This document shows positions 17,533-27,115 of a DNA stretch of 64,000 nucleotides, in pieces; the stretch's first letter is position 1; every line of letters begins with the position of its first letter. Location of the stretch: assembly GCF_030823405.1 (NCBI RefSeq), contig NZ_JAUSXC010000001.1, positions 2,339,001-2,403,000 on the forward strand, written 5' to 3'. The position numbers were made by a program, and so were the translations under genes. Under the pieces are notes generated by a model. It was not told the DNA's origin, searched no databases, and saw only the letters and a program-made list of their open reading frames with translations. Source of the stretch: Chryseobacterium ginsenosidimutans (GTDB taxonomy: Bacteria; Bacteroidota; Bacteroidia; Flavobacteriales; Weeksellaceae).

Positions 17533-19005
17533 ATGGTAAATTTCAGAAGATATATTTCAAGCGTTGCGGTACTGGCTTCAGGTCTCTTCCTTGCACAGTC
17601 TACCGTTTCTACAGTTCTATATTCTCCGGGTTACGACAACCAAAGAAGCAGTTTAAACCTGCCTTCTCCCATCACTTCGATGGTGGAAAAAACTATTTTG
17701 TCGCCAAAAGAGCTTGTAGACATTAATGTAAACACAATGATGACCGACCCTGTATTGAAAAATGCAACCTGGGGATTCGTAGTGTATGACCCGAAAACGA
17801 AGAAGGTAATTTCTTCGTATAACGAAAATACTCCTTTGGTTCCAGCTTCTACAACAAAATTATTGACAACAGAAACAGCAATGAATCTGTTGGGTGAAAA
17901 TTATCGTTGGAATACACAGTTGGAATACTCTGGAAGTGTAGATGAAAATGGAGTTTTGAACGGAAATCTTTATATTATAGGAAGCGGTGATCCGTCTTTG
18001 GGTACAAACAAAGCAGGAGCGTGGGCTTATAGAGATATCGTTTCAGATTTCATAAGTGGACTTTCTCGTGAGGGAATCAAAAAAGTAAATGGTGATATTA
18101 TTATCCAGACAGCGCTTTTCAAAGGTAATATTTCAAAACTTCCGGAAAATGTTGTGTGGCTAGAGAGTAATAATTACTATCTGCCGGCAGGAACTACTCG
18201 TGAGATTAATCCTGCCAACGAAAAACTGATCGTGAAAAAAGGTAATAGTCTTTCTGCAGACAAGAAATTCTTTTATGTTTCTCCGTACAACAAACAAATG
18301 GTTTATGCTGACAAATATGAAGGGGATGGTATTTTAACAACCAAATTACCAGATGCACCGGCATTCCTTGCCAATTCTTTCAGAACTACTTTGGTAAAAA
18401 GCGGTATTGCTGTAACGGGAAAGGTAACTCCTAAAATGACGGATGCAAATCCTGAAAGCAGAAAATTGGTTTCAGCATATAAATCTCCGACTTTGAGTGA
18501 TATTATTTTCTATACCAATCAGCACAGTGACAATGGTTTGGCAGAAGCATTATTAAAAACAGTTGGTTTCCAGAGTTTGGGAGATCAAACTACCGAATCG
18601 GGAAGAAAAGTAGTGACGGAACATTTGAAAAATGAAGGTTTTGATATGATCGGTTTAAATTATATTGACGGAAGCGGACTTTCTAGAAGCAATAACGTTA
18701 CTCCAATTGCTCAGGCTAAATTTTTAACTTCTTTAATGGAGGAAAAATATTACAAGACTTATTTAACATCATTACCGGTTGGTGGACAGTCAGGAACGTT
18801 GAAAAGAATGTTTAATGGCTTAGGAAACGGGCAGGTTTTTGCTAAAACAGGAACTTTAAACAAGGTGAAAACATTGGCTGGATACATGAAAACGAATTCA
18901 GGAAAGACTTTGGTTTTTTCTTTAATGGTTAATAATTATTCAGGGTCTGTAGATATGGTAAAGAAAAGAATGGAGAAAATTCTTGAACCTGCATTAGATT
19001 TATAG
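17533..19005 (+). CDS. dacB: D-alanyl-D-alanine carboxypeptidase/endopeptidase (PBP4 type)
   Basis: A 490-residue class C penicillin-binding protein with signal peptide (VLASGLFLAQS). All three active-site motifs are present: SxxK (Ser106-Thr-Thr-Lys109), SxN (Ser332-Asp-Asn334 in QHSDNGLAEAL) and KTG (438-440 in FAKTGTLNKVK). It trims or cleaves peptidoglycan cross-links in the periplasm. The large insert between the first and second motifs is usual for PBP4. A four-codon frame ATG-AAA-AAA-TAG ends just before the chosen ATG, which may only be chance. A hairpin follows the stop. Confidence 0.93.
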   Translation: MVNFRRYISSVAVLASGLFLAQSTVSTVLYSPGYDNQRSSLNLPSPITSMVEKTILSPKELVDINVNTMMTDPVLKNATWGFVVYDPKTKKVISSYNENTPLVPASTTKLLTTETAMNLLGENYRWNTQLEYSGSVDENGVLNGNLYIIGSGDPSLGTNKAGAWAYRDIVSDFISGLSREGIKKVNGDIIIQTALFKGNISKLPENVVWLESNNYYLPAGTTREINPANEKLIVKKGNSLSADKKFFYVSPYNKQMVYADKYEGDGILTTKLPDAPAFLANSFRTTLVKSGIAVTGKVTPKMTDANPESRKLVSAYKSPTLSDIIFYTNQHSDNGLAEALLKTVGFQSLGDQTTESGRKVVTEHLKNEGFDMIGLNYIDGSGLSRSNNVTPIAQAKFLTSLMEEKYYKTYLTSLPVGGQSGTLKRMFNGLGNGQVFAKTGTLNKVKTLAGYMKTNSGKTLVFSLMVNNYSGSVDMVKKRMEKILEPALDL

Positions 19006-19028
19006 AATTATTAAAATTTAATTAATAT

Positions 19029-19062
19029 AAAAGCCTTTTAATCAATGATTAGAAGGTTTTTT
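19029..19062 (+). terminator. Terminator after dacB
   Basis: Arms AAGCCTTTTAATCA (19031-19044) and TGATTAGAAGGTTT (19046-19059) pair with two G-U pairs and run into TTTTTT. The ATG at 19045 sits inside this hairpin, which argues against its use as a start for the next gene. Confidence 0.75.
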
Positions 19063-19063
19063 A

Positions 19064-19071
19064 TATCTTTG
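19064..19071 (+). promoter_or_regulatory. Bacteroidota -7 box before the M1 peptidase gene
   Basis: TATCTTTG is an exact match to the TAnnTTTG consensus and lies 18 bp before the preferred ATG at 19090. No clear -33 TTG is seen because the dacB terminator occupies that space, so support is partial. Confidence 0.45.
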
Positions 19072-19089
19072 ATACAATATATATTAAGC

Positions 19090-21015
19090 ATGAGAAAATT
19101 TTACTTTTTACTTTTAAGCGTTTTTGTTTTTCAGCAATTTTATGCTCAAAATGATAATCTTGAAAAAAAAGGGCTGATTGCAAAGGAAATGAAATCTTTT
19201 GCCAGTAAAATGGCAGTTGGAAATACCAACCCTAATACTTTAAATTATGATCTTCAGTACCAGAGAATGAATTTCACCATAGATCCTGCAGTAAGAAGTA
19301 TTGCGGGTTCTGTTACTTCTCATTTCAAGCCAAATCAAAGTATGAACAGTATCTATTTTGATCTGGATAGTCAGCTGGCGGTTTCTCAGGTTCAGTATCA
19401 TGGTACTACACTTGTTTTTCAACAACTGGCGACGACGAAAGAGCTTAAAATTAATTTTCAGTCCGCACTTCCTGCCAATGTTTTGGATTCTTTGACGGTG
19501 ACTTATTCAGGAGTTCCACCAACGGCAAACAACTCTTTTTTCAACGGAACACAGGGCGGAACAGCAGTTTTATCAACTTTAAATGAGCCTTACGGTGCGC
19601 AGGACTGGTTTCCGACAAAGCAAAGTTTAAATGATAAAATTGAAAGGTTTGATTTTAAAATTACAACTCCTTCTCAATACAGTGTTGCTGCCAATGGAAA
19701 ATTAATGTCTGAAACCACTCTTCCGGGCAGCCAAAAGCTTACTTTCTGGAGAACTCAATATCCTACAGCTGCTTATTTAATTGCGCTTTCGATTACCAAT
19801 TTTGTTAAATTGACGGATACCATGGGAAATCCACCTTTTCCTTTTATAAACTATGTTTTTCCTGCAACATCTGCCAATGCTACAAATATGAGTAATATTG
19901 ACTGGACAAAAACAGTCATGAATACTTTTGAAACCTATTTCGGACCGTATCCTTTCAGAAATGAAAAGTACGGGCATATGGAGTTTCAGGCTGGTGGTGG
20001 AATGGAACATCAGACCATGTCTTCATTAGGATCATGGGGTAGAGGTTTGATTGCTCATGAGCTTGCTCATCAATGGTTTGGAGATAAAATAACTTGCGGA
20101 GCATGGAATGATATCTGGCTGAATGAAGGTTTTGCAACTTTTGGAGAACATGTGGCCAATGAGAAATTATTAATGACAAATACCGAGTTTTTAAATTATC
20201 TGCTGACACAAAAAAATTATGTTACAGGTGCACCGGAAGGAAGCGTTTATGTTGCAGATGCTAATTTAACAAATGTTGGAGCAATTTTCAATAGCAGACT
20301 GTCTTATTCTAAGGGAGCATATGTTTTAAGAATGCTGAAATGGATTTTAGGAGATGCAGCTTTTTATCAGGCACTTCAGGAGTATAATTCAAGACCGAAC
20401 CTGGCTTATAGTTATGCAAGAACCCAAGATCTGAATGCCTCTTTTTTAACATCTACAGGACAAGATTTTACAGGGTTTTTCAATGACTGGATTTACGGAG
20501 AAGGTTATCCGATTTATGATATCCGATGGAAGCAGTCAGGAAATACAGTCACTTTTAAGGCATCTCAGACACAAAGTCATCCTTCCGTAAGTTTTTACGA
20601 AATGCCTTTACCGATTAAAGTAAACGGAACAGGAGGCCAGGTTGCTTATTTTGCTTTAAATAATACCACGAACAACCAGTATTTTGTACAAACAGTGGCT
20701 TTTCCGGTGGCGAGTGTAGAATTTAATTATCAATATCAGATTTTAGAAAGAAATTCAACAGTTGCTCAGGATAATACATTAAGTACTTCAGACTTTAATG
20801 CAGAAGAATTTGCTTTATATCCTAATCCTGCAAAAAACGAAATTAATATTAAAGGAATTGATAAAGCAACAGATTTTACCATTTATTTTATTGATGGAAA
20901 ATTGGTAAAAAAAGGAACTTATCAACCTGAAAAATCAATCAATATTTCAGAACTTGTTCCGGGAGCTTATATTTTTAAGATAAAAGATAAAAATGTAAAG
21001 TTTCTAAAGAAGTAA
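19090..21015 (+). CDS. M1 family metallopeptidase with T9SS sorting domain
   Basis: A 641-residue secreted aminopeptidase. Signal peptide LLSVFVFQQFYAQ; an M1 beta-domain follows. The zinc site is complete: His323-Glu324 ... His327 in HELAHQWFGD, then Glu346 in LNEGFATFGE, the correct 18-residue spacing. The exopeptidase loop reads GGGMEH in place of GAMEN. The last ~75 residues form a T9SS type A domain (FALYPNPAKNEINI ... GAYIFKIKDKNVKFLKK). It likely trims peptides at the cell surface. The frame extends 15 codons upstream, but that part overlaps the dacB terminator, so 19090 is preferred. Confidence 0.93.
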   Translation: MRKFYFLLLSVFVFQQFYAQNDNLEKKGLIAKEMKSFASKMAVGNTNPNTLNYDLQYQRMNFTIDPAVRSIAGSVTSHFKPNQSMNSIYFDLDSQLAVSQVQYHGTTLVFQQLATTKELKINFQSALPANVLDSLTVTYSGVPPTANNSFFNGTQGGTAVLSTLNEPYGAQDWFPTKQSLNDKIERFDFKITTPSQYSVAANGKLMSETTLPGSQKLTFWRTQYPTAAYLIALSITNFVKLTDTMGNPPFPFINYVFPATSANATNMSNIDWTKTVMNTFETYFGPYPFRNEKYGHMEFQAGGGMEHQTMSSLGSWGRGLIAHELAHQWFGDKITCGAWNDIWLNEGFATFGEHVANEKLLMTNTEFLNYLLTQKNYVTGAPEGSVYVADANLTNVGAIFNSRLSYSKGAYVLRMLKWILGDAAFYQALQEYNSRPNLAYSYARTQDLNASFLTSTGQDFTGFFNDWIYGEGYPIYDIRWKQSGNTVTFKASQTQSHPSVSFYEMPLPIKVNGTGGQVAYFALNNTTNNQYFVQTVAFPVASVEFNYQYQILERNSTVAQDNTLSTSDFNAEEFALYPNPAKNEINIKGIDKATDFTIYFIDGKLVKKGTYQPEKSINISELVPGAYIFKIKDKNVKFLKK

Positions 21016-21035
21016 TTATTTAGAATATAAAAATT

Positions 21036-21061
21036 AAAACCTTCAGGATTCTGAAGGTTTT
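21036..21061 (+). terminator. Terminator after the M1 peptidase gene
   Basis: A perfect 11-bp stem (AAAACCTTCAG and its complement) with loop GATT, followed by a T run. Confidence 0.9.
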
Positions 21062-21181
21062 TTCATTTAATAAAGTTAATTAAAAAATAGGATAGTAAAA
21101 AATACATAGATCGTTCTGCCGAAAGTATTAGGTCAATTAATTCCATAGTAAGTCATTTTAAGATTAATATTATTTTATATT

Positions 21182-22060
21182 TTAAATCTGAAAGTTTTTT
21201 TGTCTTTTAATAGCTCTGTTAGCTTTCCTTTTTGCTTTTCGCACTTTGAAATGAAACCATTTTTCTTTGAATATATTTCGCATCAGATTGTCAAAATGTC
21301 TTATTAATAAAAGGTTCTTGAAACCTCGCCATTTTTCTGATAAGCTTGACGGTAAAGCTCTGATGGAAACAGAATATCCTTCCGTTTCATATTGAATATA
21401 ATGCCACCATCCGGAAGGGATGTACAGTGTTTCGCCCGGTTTTATAACGGCTTCATAGCCATTTAGATATTTCAGTCCGGGAAATTCCTGATAATCCGGT
21501 TCTTTAATGTTGGTAATACTGTGAAAATTATAAGGAAGCTTATACATAAGATCAGATTGCTCCCAGGGAAAAAGCCATATTCTTTTAATTCCTTGAAATT
21601 GAGAGATAAAGACATGAGACATATCAATATCAACATGGTTTCTTGTAATTGAACCTTCACCGCCAAAAAACATGAAAGGAAGCCATTTTATTATTTTTCC
21701 TTCTGTAACATCGTTATAATGGATGTCGTTTTTAAGCTCAGGCTTAATGCTTAATAAATTGAATAAGAAAAGGCGATGTTCTGTAGGAGTTGAGGTGATT
21801 AGATCGAGATACTTCGAGAATGTACTTTGCCCGATCGGCTTGCTGGCAACTCTGTCCAGAGATTCTATTTCACTACCATAAATATTGACTTTATTTTCAC
21901 CCGCAATTTGTTTAAAATATTCGTAATTCCATTTTTTGAAAGCTGGACTTTCAGGATCTACAAAATCTTTTAAAATAACTGGTTTTGCAGGTTTCAGATA
22001 AGTATTGAGAAAGTCTTCCGACGATATATTTTTTATTTTTTGCACTGGCGATAATCTCAT
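21182..22060 (-). CDS. Cupin-like (JmjC-type) Fe(II)/2-oxoglutarate oxygenase
   Basis: A 292-residue soluble protein of the cupin_8/JmjC class. The metal triad is visible as His142-x-Asp144 (NHVDIDMSHVF) and His220 (SGWWHYIQYE); the strand KPGETLYIPSGWWH is typical. Known relatives hydroxylate protein side chains, tRNA wybutosine or small molecules; the target here is unknown. The C-terminal ~60 residues are strongly basic (KVRKAKRKANRAIKRQK), suggesting RNA or membrane contact. Divergent from kbl and transcribed alone. Confidence 0.8.
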   Translation of the reverse strand: MRLSPVQKIKNISSEDFLNTYLKPAKPVILKDFVDPESPAFKKWNYEYFKQIAGENKVNIYGSEIESLDRVASKPIGQSTFSKYLDLITSTPTEHRLFLFNLLSIKPELKNDIHYNDVTEGKIIKWLPFMFFGGEGSITRNHVDIDMSHVFISQFQGIKRIWLFPWEQSDLMYKLPYNFHSITNIKEPDYQEFPGLKYLNGYEAVIKPGETLYIPSGWWHYIQYETEGYSVSIRALPSSLSEKWRGFKNLLLIRHFDNLMRNIFKEKWFHFKVRKAKRKANRAIKRQKNFQI

Positions 22061-22222
22061 TTTTCTGATTTTAAAGTAACAAATATAACAATTAGTCTAC
22101 TCAAATTGTAGACTGTTAACATGAAATATTAAAATTTTATTTAAACATTTAGAATAAAACTCATAAAAGACGATACTTTACCGTGATTTTACTAAATTAG
22201 CGCATCAAAAATTTTATCTAAA

Positions 22223-23419
22223 ATGATCTCTAAAAAGTATCTTGAAAATTTACAGAACGAACTGCAGAATATTGATAACGACGGACTTTACAAAAGAGAA
22301 AGGATTATTACTTCTCAGCAAAGTGCGGAAATTGAAGCCAACGGAAAAAAGCTGTTGAACTTCTGTGCCAACAATTATTTGGGATTATCAAACAATCCGG
22401 AAGTAATGAAAGCTTCTCAGGATATGATTGAATCTCATGGCTACGGAATGTCTTCTGTACGTTTTATCTGCGGAACTCAGGATATTCATAAACAATTGGA
22501 GCAAAAAATTGCTGAATTTTTAGGTCTTGAAGATACTATTCTTTATGCAGCATGTTTTGATGCGAATGGAGGTGTTTTTGAACCTTTGTTTACGGAAGAA
22601 GATGCAATTATTTCAGATGAATTGAATCACGCTTCAATTATCGACGGAGTTCGTCTTTGTAAAGCGGCAAGATACCGTTACAAAAACAATAATATGGCAG
22701 ATTTGGAAGCTCAGTTAATTGCTGCTTCTGAAAAAAATCACCGTTTCAAAATTATTGTTACAGACGGAGTTTTCTCCATGGACGGAATTGTTGCAGACTT
22801 AAAAGGTGTTTGCGATTTAGCCGATAAATACGATGCTTTGGTAATGGTTGATGATTCTCATGCAACTGGTTTCATTGGGAAAACCGGTCGTGGAACTCAC
22901 GAAGCTAATGAAGTGATGGGTAGAGTAGATATTATTACTTCTACGTTAGGTAAAGCTCTTGGAGGTGCTTTGGGAGGGTTTACTTCCGGTAAAAAAGAGA
23001 TTATCGATATGTTGAGACAGCGTTCTCGCCCTTATTTATTCTCCAATTCACTGGCTCCCGGAATCGTTGGTGCTGCTTTGAAAGTATTGGATATGATTTC
23101 CGAAGACACTTCTCTTCGTGATAAAGTAATGGAAAACGCAGAATATTTCAGAGCAGAAATGAAAGCTAAAGGTTTTGATATTCCTGATGGTGATGCTGCG
23201 ATCGTTCCGGTAATGTTGTACGATGCACCTTTGGCCCAGAAAATGGCTGAAAAGTTGATGGATGAAGGAATTTATGTTATCGGATTCTTCTATCCTGTTG
23301 TACCGAAAGGAAAAGCGAGAATCAGAGTTCAGCTTTCTGCCGCTCATACAAGAGCGCATTTGGATAAAGCAATCGCAGGTTTTGAAAAAGTAGGAAAAGA
23401 ACTGGGAGTTATCTCATAA
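22223..23419 (+). CDS. kbl: Glycine C-acetyltransferase (2-amino-3-ketobutyrate CoA ligase)
   Basis: A 398-residue PLP enzyme of the alpha-oxoamine synthase family. It makes or cleaves 2-amino-3-oxobutyrate from glycine and acetyl-CoA in threonine breakdown. The PLP lysine is Lys244 in [13 protein letters not shown], and the blocks [27 protein letters not shown] and [12 protein letters not shown] are near the family consensus. Related enzymes (BioF, HemA, SPT) differ in these blocks. No threonine dehydrogenase gene lies beside it in the window. The next gene starts 25 bp later. Confidence 0.93.
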   Translation: MISKKYLENLQNELQNIDNDGLYKRERIITSQQSAEIEANGKKLLNFCANNYLGLSNNPEVMKASQDMIESHGYGMSSVRFICGTQDIHKQLEQKIAEFLGLEDTILYAACFDANGGVFEPLFTEEDAIISDELNHASIIDGVRLCKAARYRYKNNNMADLEAQLIAASEKNHRFKIIVTDGVFSMDGIVADLKGVCDLADKYDALVMVDDSHATGFIGKTGRGTHEANEVMGRVDIITSTLGKALGGALGGFTSGKKEIIDMLRQRSRPYLFSNSLAPGIVGAALKVLDMISEDTSLRDKVMENAEYFRAEMKAKGFDIPDGDAAIVPVMLYDAPLAQKMAEKLMDEGIYVIGFFYPVVPKGKARIRVQLSAAHTRAHLDKAIAGFEKVGKELGVIS

Positions 23420-23444
23420 TTATTAAAAATATAAAAGCAGGTTT

Positions 23445-23972
23445 ATGAAAAAAATATTGCTGATCATTGGTTTTGTTTGTTTTCAAAGTTTTTTTGCACA
23501 AAACATTATGGATTTTGATCTTAAAAATGTTGAACTGCAGGGGATGCAACCTGTAAAACTAAATAAGGAAATGAAAGATATCGGGATTACCCAGATACCG
23601 TTTGTAACGGATAATCCCGATATTATTTCTAAAATTGCAGATAAAGACATCGCTTCCAAGATTAAAAAAATCTATGGTTTCCCTTATGACAATCCTAAAG
23701 ATGAATTGCATGACGGAGGTGTTTTTGTTTATCAATTTAACAATAAAAAAGATCTGGATAATTATCTTGCCAAGAATTTTGAGCAGTCTAATTATCGGGT
23801 TTTAGTAAAAGATTTATTTTATATCCGCATCTGGAGCGATTATGGTTATAATATAAAAGGTAAGGAAACAAGCGACGATCATTTAAATAAACTGGAAAAA
23901 TATTATACAAAGTTAGGAGCAAAAAGAATTCAGCTGAAAGAGGATAAATCTATTATTACTGTTGTTCAATAA
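23445..23972 (+). CDS. Secreted protein of unknown function
   Basis: A 175-residue protein with a clean signal peptide (FVCFQSFFAQ) and no recognised domain. The mature part is lysine-rich, with an Asp/Ile-rich helix (KIADKDIASKIKKIYG) and a central FVYQFNNKKDLDNYLAKNF segment that suggests an alpha/beta fold. It sits between kbl (25 bp before) and hemJ (7 bp after its stop), so it is probably co-transcribed with them. Confidence 0.65.
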   Translation: MKKILLIIGFVCFQSFFAQNIMDFDLKNVELQGMQPVKLNKEMKDIGITQIPFVTDNPDIISKIADKDIASKIKKIYGFPYDNPKDELHDGGVFVYQFNNKKDLDNYLAKNFEQSNYRVLVKDLFYIRIWSDYGYNIKGKETSDDHLNKLEKYYTKLGAKRIQLKEDKSIITVVQ

Positions 23973-23979
23973 TTTTAAA

Positions 23980-24531
23980 ATGCTTTACACTATAATAAAA
24001 GCCTTACACATTATCTTCATGGTAAGTTATTTTGCGGGAATTTTTTATCTCGTGAGAATTTTTGTCTACTATAAAGATACCGATGAATTTCAGGAGGAGA
24101 AAAAGAAGATCCTTAGAGAGCAATATACTTTTATGGCTCGTCGGCTTTGGAATATTATCACTGTTCCGGCAGGTGTAATAATGACAGTTTGTGGATTAGC
24201 GATGATTTTTCTGAATGCAGGATTAATGAAAACACCTTGGTTTCACTTAAAACTTACGTTCCTTGTCGGTTTGGCGATTTACCACTATTGGTGTTGGAAA
24301 AAAGTTTTGAAATTAAAAGAACTGAACGGGAATAGTCTTGAAACGGCCAATATAAAGCTTCGGCAAGCCAATGAAATTGCAACTTTTATTTTATTCTTAG
24401 TCGTATTTACAGTGATCTTAAAATCTCAGGTCATTGAATATTGGTGGCAATTAATTACAGGATTCTTCGTTTTGGTATTTTTAATCATGATGACCGTTAA
24501 ACTGGTTAATAAGAATAAAAAAAATAAATAA
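23980..24531 (+). CDS. hemJ: HemJ-type protoporphyrinogen IX oxidase (CopD-like membrane protein)
   Basis: A 183-residue membrane protein with about four to five helices. The HemJ marks are present: KALHIIFMVSYFAGIFYLVR with the conserved His and Arg in helix 1, then RRLWNIITVPAGV, WFHLKLTFLVGLAIYHY and NEIATFILFLVVFTVILKS. It oxidises protoporphyrinogen IX to protoporphyrin IX, the next-to-last step of protoporphyrin-dependent heme synthesis. The open frame can start at TTG 23962, but that overlaps the previous gene and adds no conserved residues; ATG 23980 is preferred. Confidence 0.85.
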   Translation: MLYTIIKALHIIFMVSYFAGIFYLVRIFVYYKDTDEFQEEKKKILREQYTFMARRLWNIITVPAGVIMTVCGLAMIFLNAGLMKTPWFHLKLTFLVGLAIYHYWCWKKVLKLKELNGNSLETANIKLRQANEIATFILFLVVFTVILKSQVIEYWWQLITGFFVLVFLIMMTVKLVNKNKKNK

Positions 24532-24564
24532 AGTTATTAGCTAAGAGTGCTGAATTATAAGTCC

Positions 24565-24595
24565 ACTCATAACTCATAATTTATAACTCATAACT
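24565..24595. repeat. Short AACTCATA direct repeats
   Basis: The units TCATAACTCATAA and TATAACTCATAACT follow one another in the 70 bp before gldF. This is simple repeated text of a kind often seen between genes in Chryseobacterium; its role is unknown. Confidence 0.5.
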
Positions 24596-24602
24596 AAAAA
24601 AC

Positions 24603-25331
24603 ATGTTTGCAATTTTAAAAAAAGAACTTTGGAGTTATTTCGGAAACTGGAGTGCATGGGTAATCATCGCGGCTTTCAGTCTCATTACGACTCTGTTTTT
24701 GTTTTTTTTCGAAAATGATTCTAATATTTTCGATATTGGGATAGCTTCTCTACAAAGTTATTTCGTTTTGGTTCCCTGGTTATTAATGTTCATTATTCCT
24801 GCGCTTTCGATGAAAACTTTTGCGGAAGAGCAGCAGACGGGAACATTAAACTGGCTATTCTCTCAACCTTTAAAAGTTTCAGACCTTATATTCGGAAAGT
24901 TTCTTTCTGTTTGGGTTGTGGGTATTCTATGCTTGATTCCTTCACTGATTTACCTTTATACAGTTTATGTGTTGGGAGTTCCTGCAGGAAATATCGACTT
25001 AGGAATGACATTCGGAAGCTATATTGGTTTAATTATTTTGATTGCTGCATTTTCCGGAGTCGGGATTTTGGCTTCTTCCGTTTCTCAAAATCAGATTATG
25101 GCTTATCTGTTGGGCGTTTTCATGTGTTTTATCATGTATTTCGGAATCGAGCAGCTGGCAAGTTATAAATTATTGGGAGGGGCAGATTTTATCTTGCAGA
25201 ATATTGGCTTTTATCAGCATTTCTTAGGCTTTACAAGAGGTCTTATTGATTTTAAAGATGTTGCTTATTTTGCTTTAATTATTGGTGTTACACTCGTTTT
25301 GTCTAATCATTTTATTAATAAAAAGAAGTAG
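24603..25331 (+). CDS. gldF: Gliding-type ABC transporter permease GldF
   Basis: A 242-residue ABC-2 type permease with six predicted helices. It starts MFAILKKELWSYFGNWSAW and has the typical segment SMKTFAEEQQTGTLNWLFSQP near residue 65. With GldG and the ATPase GldA it forms an exporter required for gliding in Flavobacterium johnsoniae; many non-gliding flavobacteria keep the genes. gldA is not in this window. gldG follows after 4 bp, so the two are translated from one transcript. Confidence 0.9.
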   Translation: MFAILKKELWSYFGNWSAWVIIAAFSLITTLFLFFFENDSNIFDIGIASLQSYFVLVPWLLMFIIPALSMKTFAEEQQTGTLNWLFSQPLKVSDLIFGKFLSVWVVGILCLIPSLIYLYTVYVLGVPAGNIDLGMTFGSYIGLIILIAAFSGVGILASSVSQNQIMAYLLGVFMCFIMYFGIEQLASYKLLGGADFILQNIGFYQHFLGFTRGLIDFKDVAYFALIIGVTLVLSNHFINKKK

Positions 25332-25335
25332 AATT

Positions 25336-27003
25336 ATGAAGAAGATACAGTTTAAGTCTCCGGTAGGAATTTTACTTTTCGCGGTTTTGCCACTGGCAAT
25401 TATTCTGTCAGTTTCAGGAATCAGATTAGATTTAACCAAAGAAAAAAGATATACACTTTCTGACAGCACGATAAAGGTGTTGGAATCAGTGAAAAAGCCT
25501 ATAAATATTGAAGTTTATCTGGAAGGAGATTTTCCTGCAAACTTTAAGCAGCTTCAAAGTGAAACGAAGTTTATGCTGGAAAACTTCAGAAAAGTAAATC
25601 CGGATATTGATTTTAAATTTATTGATCCGATTAAATCAAAAATTCCAAAAGACAGCCTTTTGTCCAGAGGAATATATCCTTCTGTGCTGGATGACGTAAA
25701 AAGCGGAAAAACATCGCAGATAGAAATTTATCCGTATGCCTTGATTAAAAACGGTAAAACGAAAGTTACCGTCCCGCTTATTGTAGAGCAGAATTATGCT
25801 GATAATGATGAATTGCTTAAAAAATCTATTGAAAATTTAGAATATAATTTAATTTCTAAACTTAAAATTGCAACGAATGAAAGCTTCAAAAAAGTGGGCG
25901 TTTTGGTTAATCAGGATGAACTAAGTCCGGGAGAATTTCAGGGTTTTATGAATCTTGCACTGGAAAATTATGATGCAGGCCCGATTATTCCTAAAAACCA
26001 AAAAGAATTAAGCTTGGCAGATGTTCCGCTTCTGAAGCAGATGAGTGCTTTGGTGATTGCAAAACCTAGAAAAGCATTTACAGATCAGGAAAAGGTAATT
26101 TTGGATCAATATATCATGAATGGTGGAAAAACGCTTTGGATGATCGACGCGGTAAACGCCGAAATGGATACTTTGATGAGATCAGAAAAACTGATGCCTT
26201 TTCCGATTGACCTTAACATGACGGATTTCTTTTTTAATTATGGTTTAAGAATTAATCCGGCTTTGGTAAAGGATGTTAAAAAATTTGCCAAACTAAAGTT
26301 TGTAGCAGGTGAAGTTGCAGGAAATGCTCAGTATTCTACGCAGCCTTGGCCTTATTTTCCATTGGGAATTGCAGAAAATGATAATTCTATCACAAAAAAT
26401 ATTAACCCTGTGAAATTTGAATTTCCGACTTCTATTGATACGCTGGGGAGGAAAAATATTAAAACATCGGTGCTTTTTGAGTCAAGCGAAAGAACTTTAC
26501 TCAAGCAGGTTCCGAATTATGTCAGCCTAGAGGAAATCAACAGTGTTGACAGTTTGGGACAGATGGAAAAACCAAGTACTCCAAAGATTTTTGCAGTAGC
26601 ATTACAGGGAAAATTTACTTCAGCCTATGCTTCAAGAATTGAAAGGAAATCTTATCCTGGTTTTAAAGTTTCAAGCCCTGAAAATAAAATGATCGTTATA
26701 GCAGACGGAGACATCGCAAGAAATAAAGTAGTGAAAGGAAAGCCGTTACCTTTAGGAATGGATGTTCTTACACAAGAACGTTTCGGAAACGAACAGTTCC
26801 TGAAAAACGCTTTGGATTATCTGTTGGACGACAGCAATTTAATGAAATTGAGAAACCGTAATATCGAAGAAAGACTTCTGGACCGATACCTGATCAACGA
26901 AGAAAGAAATTACTGGCAATGGTTTAATTTGCTGCTTCCTCTAGCAATTATTGGTATTTTGGGAGGTTTGTTCTTCTGGTTGAGAAAAAAGAAGTTTGGA
27001 TAA
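25336..27003 (+). CDS. gldG: Gliding-type ABC transporter accessory protein GldG
   Basis: A 555-residue protein: one N-terminal membrane helix, a long periplasmic domain (GldG/IFT52-like, starting IRLDLTKEKRYTLSDSTIKV), and a C-terminal helix (WFNLLLPLAIIGILGGLFFWL) followed by a basic tail. It partners GldF in the Gld ABC transporter. The frame is open 18 codons further upstream inside gldF, but ATG 25336 gives the standard MKKIQFKSPVG start. A rho-independent hairpin follows the stop. Confidence 0.9.
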   Translation: MKKIQFKSPVGILLFAVLPLAIILSVSGIRLDLTKEKRYTLSDSTIKVLESVKKPINIEVYLEGDFPANFKQLQSETKFMLENFRKVNPDIDFKFIDPIKSKIPKDSLLSRGIYPSVLDDVKSGKTSQIEIYPYALIKNGKTKVTVPLIVEQNYADNDELLKKSIENLEYNLISKLKIATNESFKKVGVLVNQDELSPGEFQGFMNLALENYDAGPIIPKNQKELSLADVPLLKQMSALVIAKPRKAFTDQEKVILDQYIMNGGKTLWMIDAVNAEMDTLMRSEKLMPFPIDLNMTDFFFNYGLRINPALVKDVKKFAKLKFVAGEVAGNAQYSTQPWPYFPLGIAENDNSITKNINPVKFEFPTSIDTLGRKNIKTSVLFESSERTLLKQVPNYVSLEEINSVDSLGQMEKPSTPKIFAVALQGKFTSAYASRIERKSYPGFKVSSPENKMIVIADGDIARNKVVKGKPLPLGMDVLTQERFGNEQFLKNALDYLLDDSNLMKLRNRNIEERLLDRYLINEERNYWQWFNLLLPLAIIGILGGLFFWLRKKKFG

Positions 27004-27035
27004 TATAAATACTTTTCCGCAAATGGTAAGTAAGA

Positions 27036-27068
27036 AAAAGGGCTTGGATTTTTAATCTAAGCCCTTTT
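27036..27068. terminator. Bidirectional terminator hairpin
   Basis: Arms AAAAGGGCTTGGATT and AATCTAAGCCCTTTT (one G-U pair) and a T run lie between the convergent gldG and oxidoreductase genes. Confidence 0.88.
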
Positions 27069-27115
27069 TTCAAAATAATCATAAATTGATTTATAAGAAT
27101 TTGATTATTTTATTA

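Noticed and set aside
19045..19089. ATG at 19045 as the start of the M1 peptidase
   Set aside because: It sits within the dacB terminator stem and puts 15 extra residues before a normal signal peptide. A -7 box lies between it and 19090.
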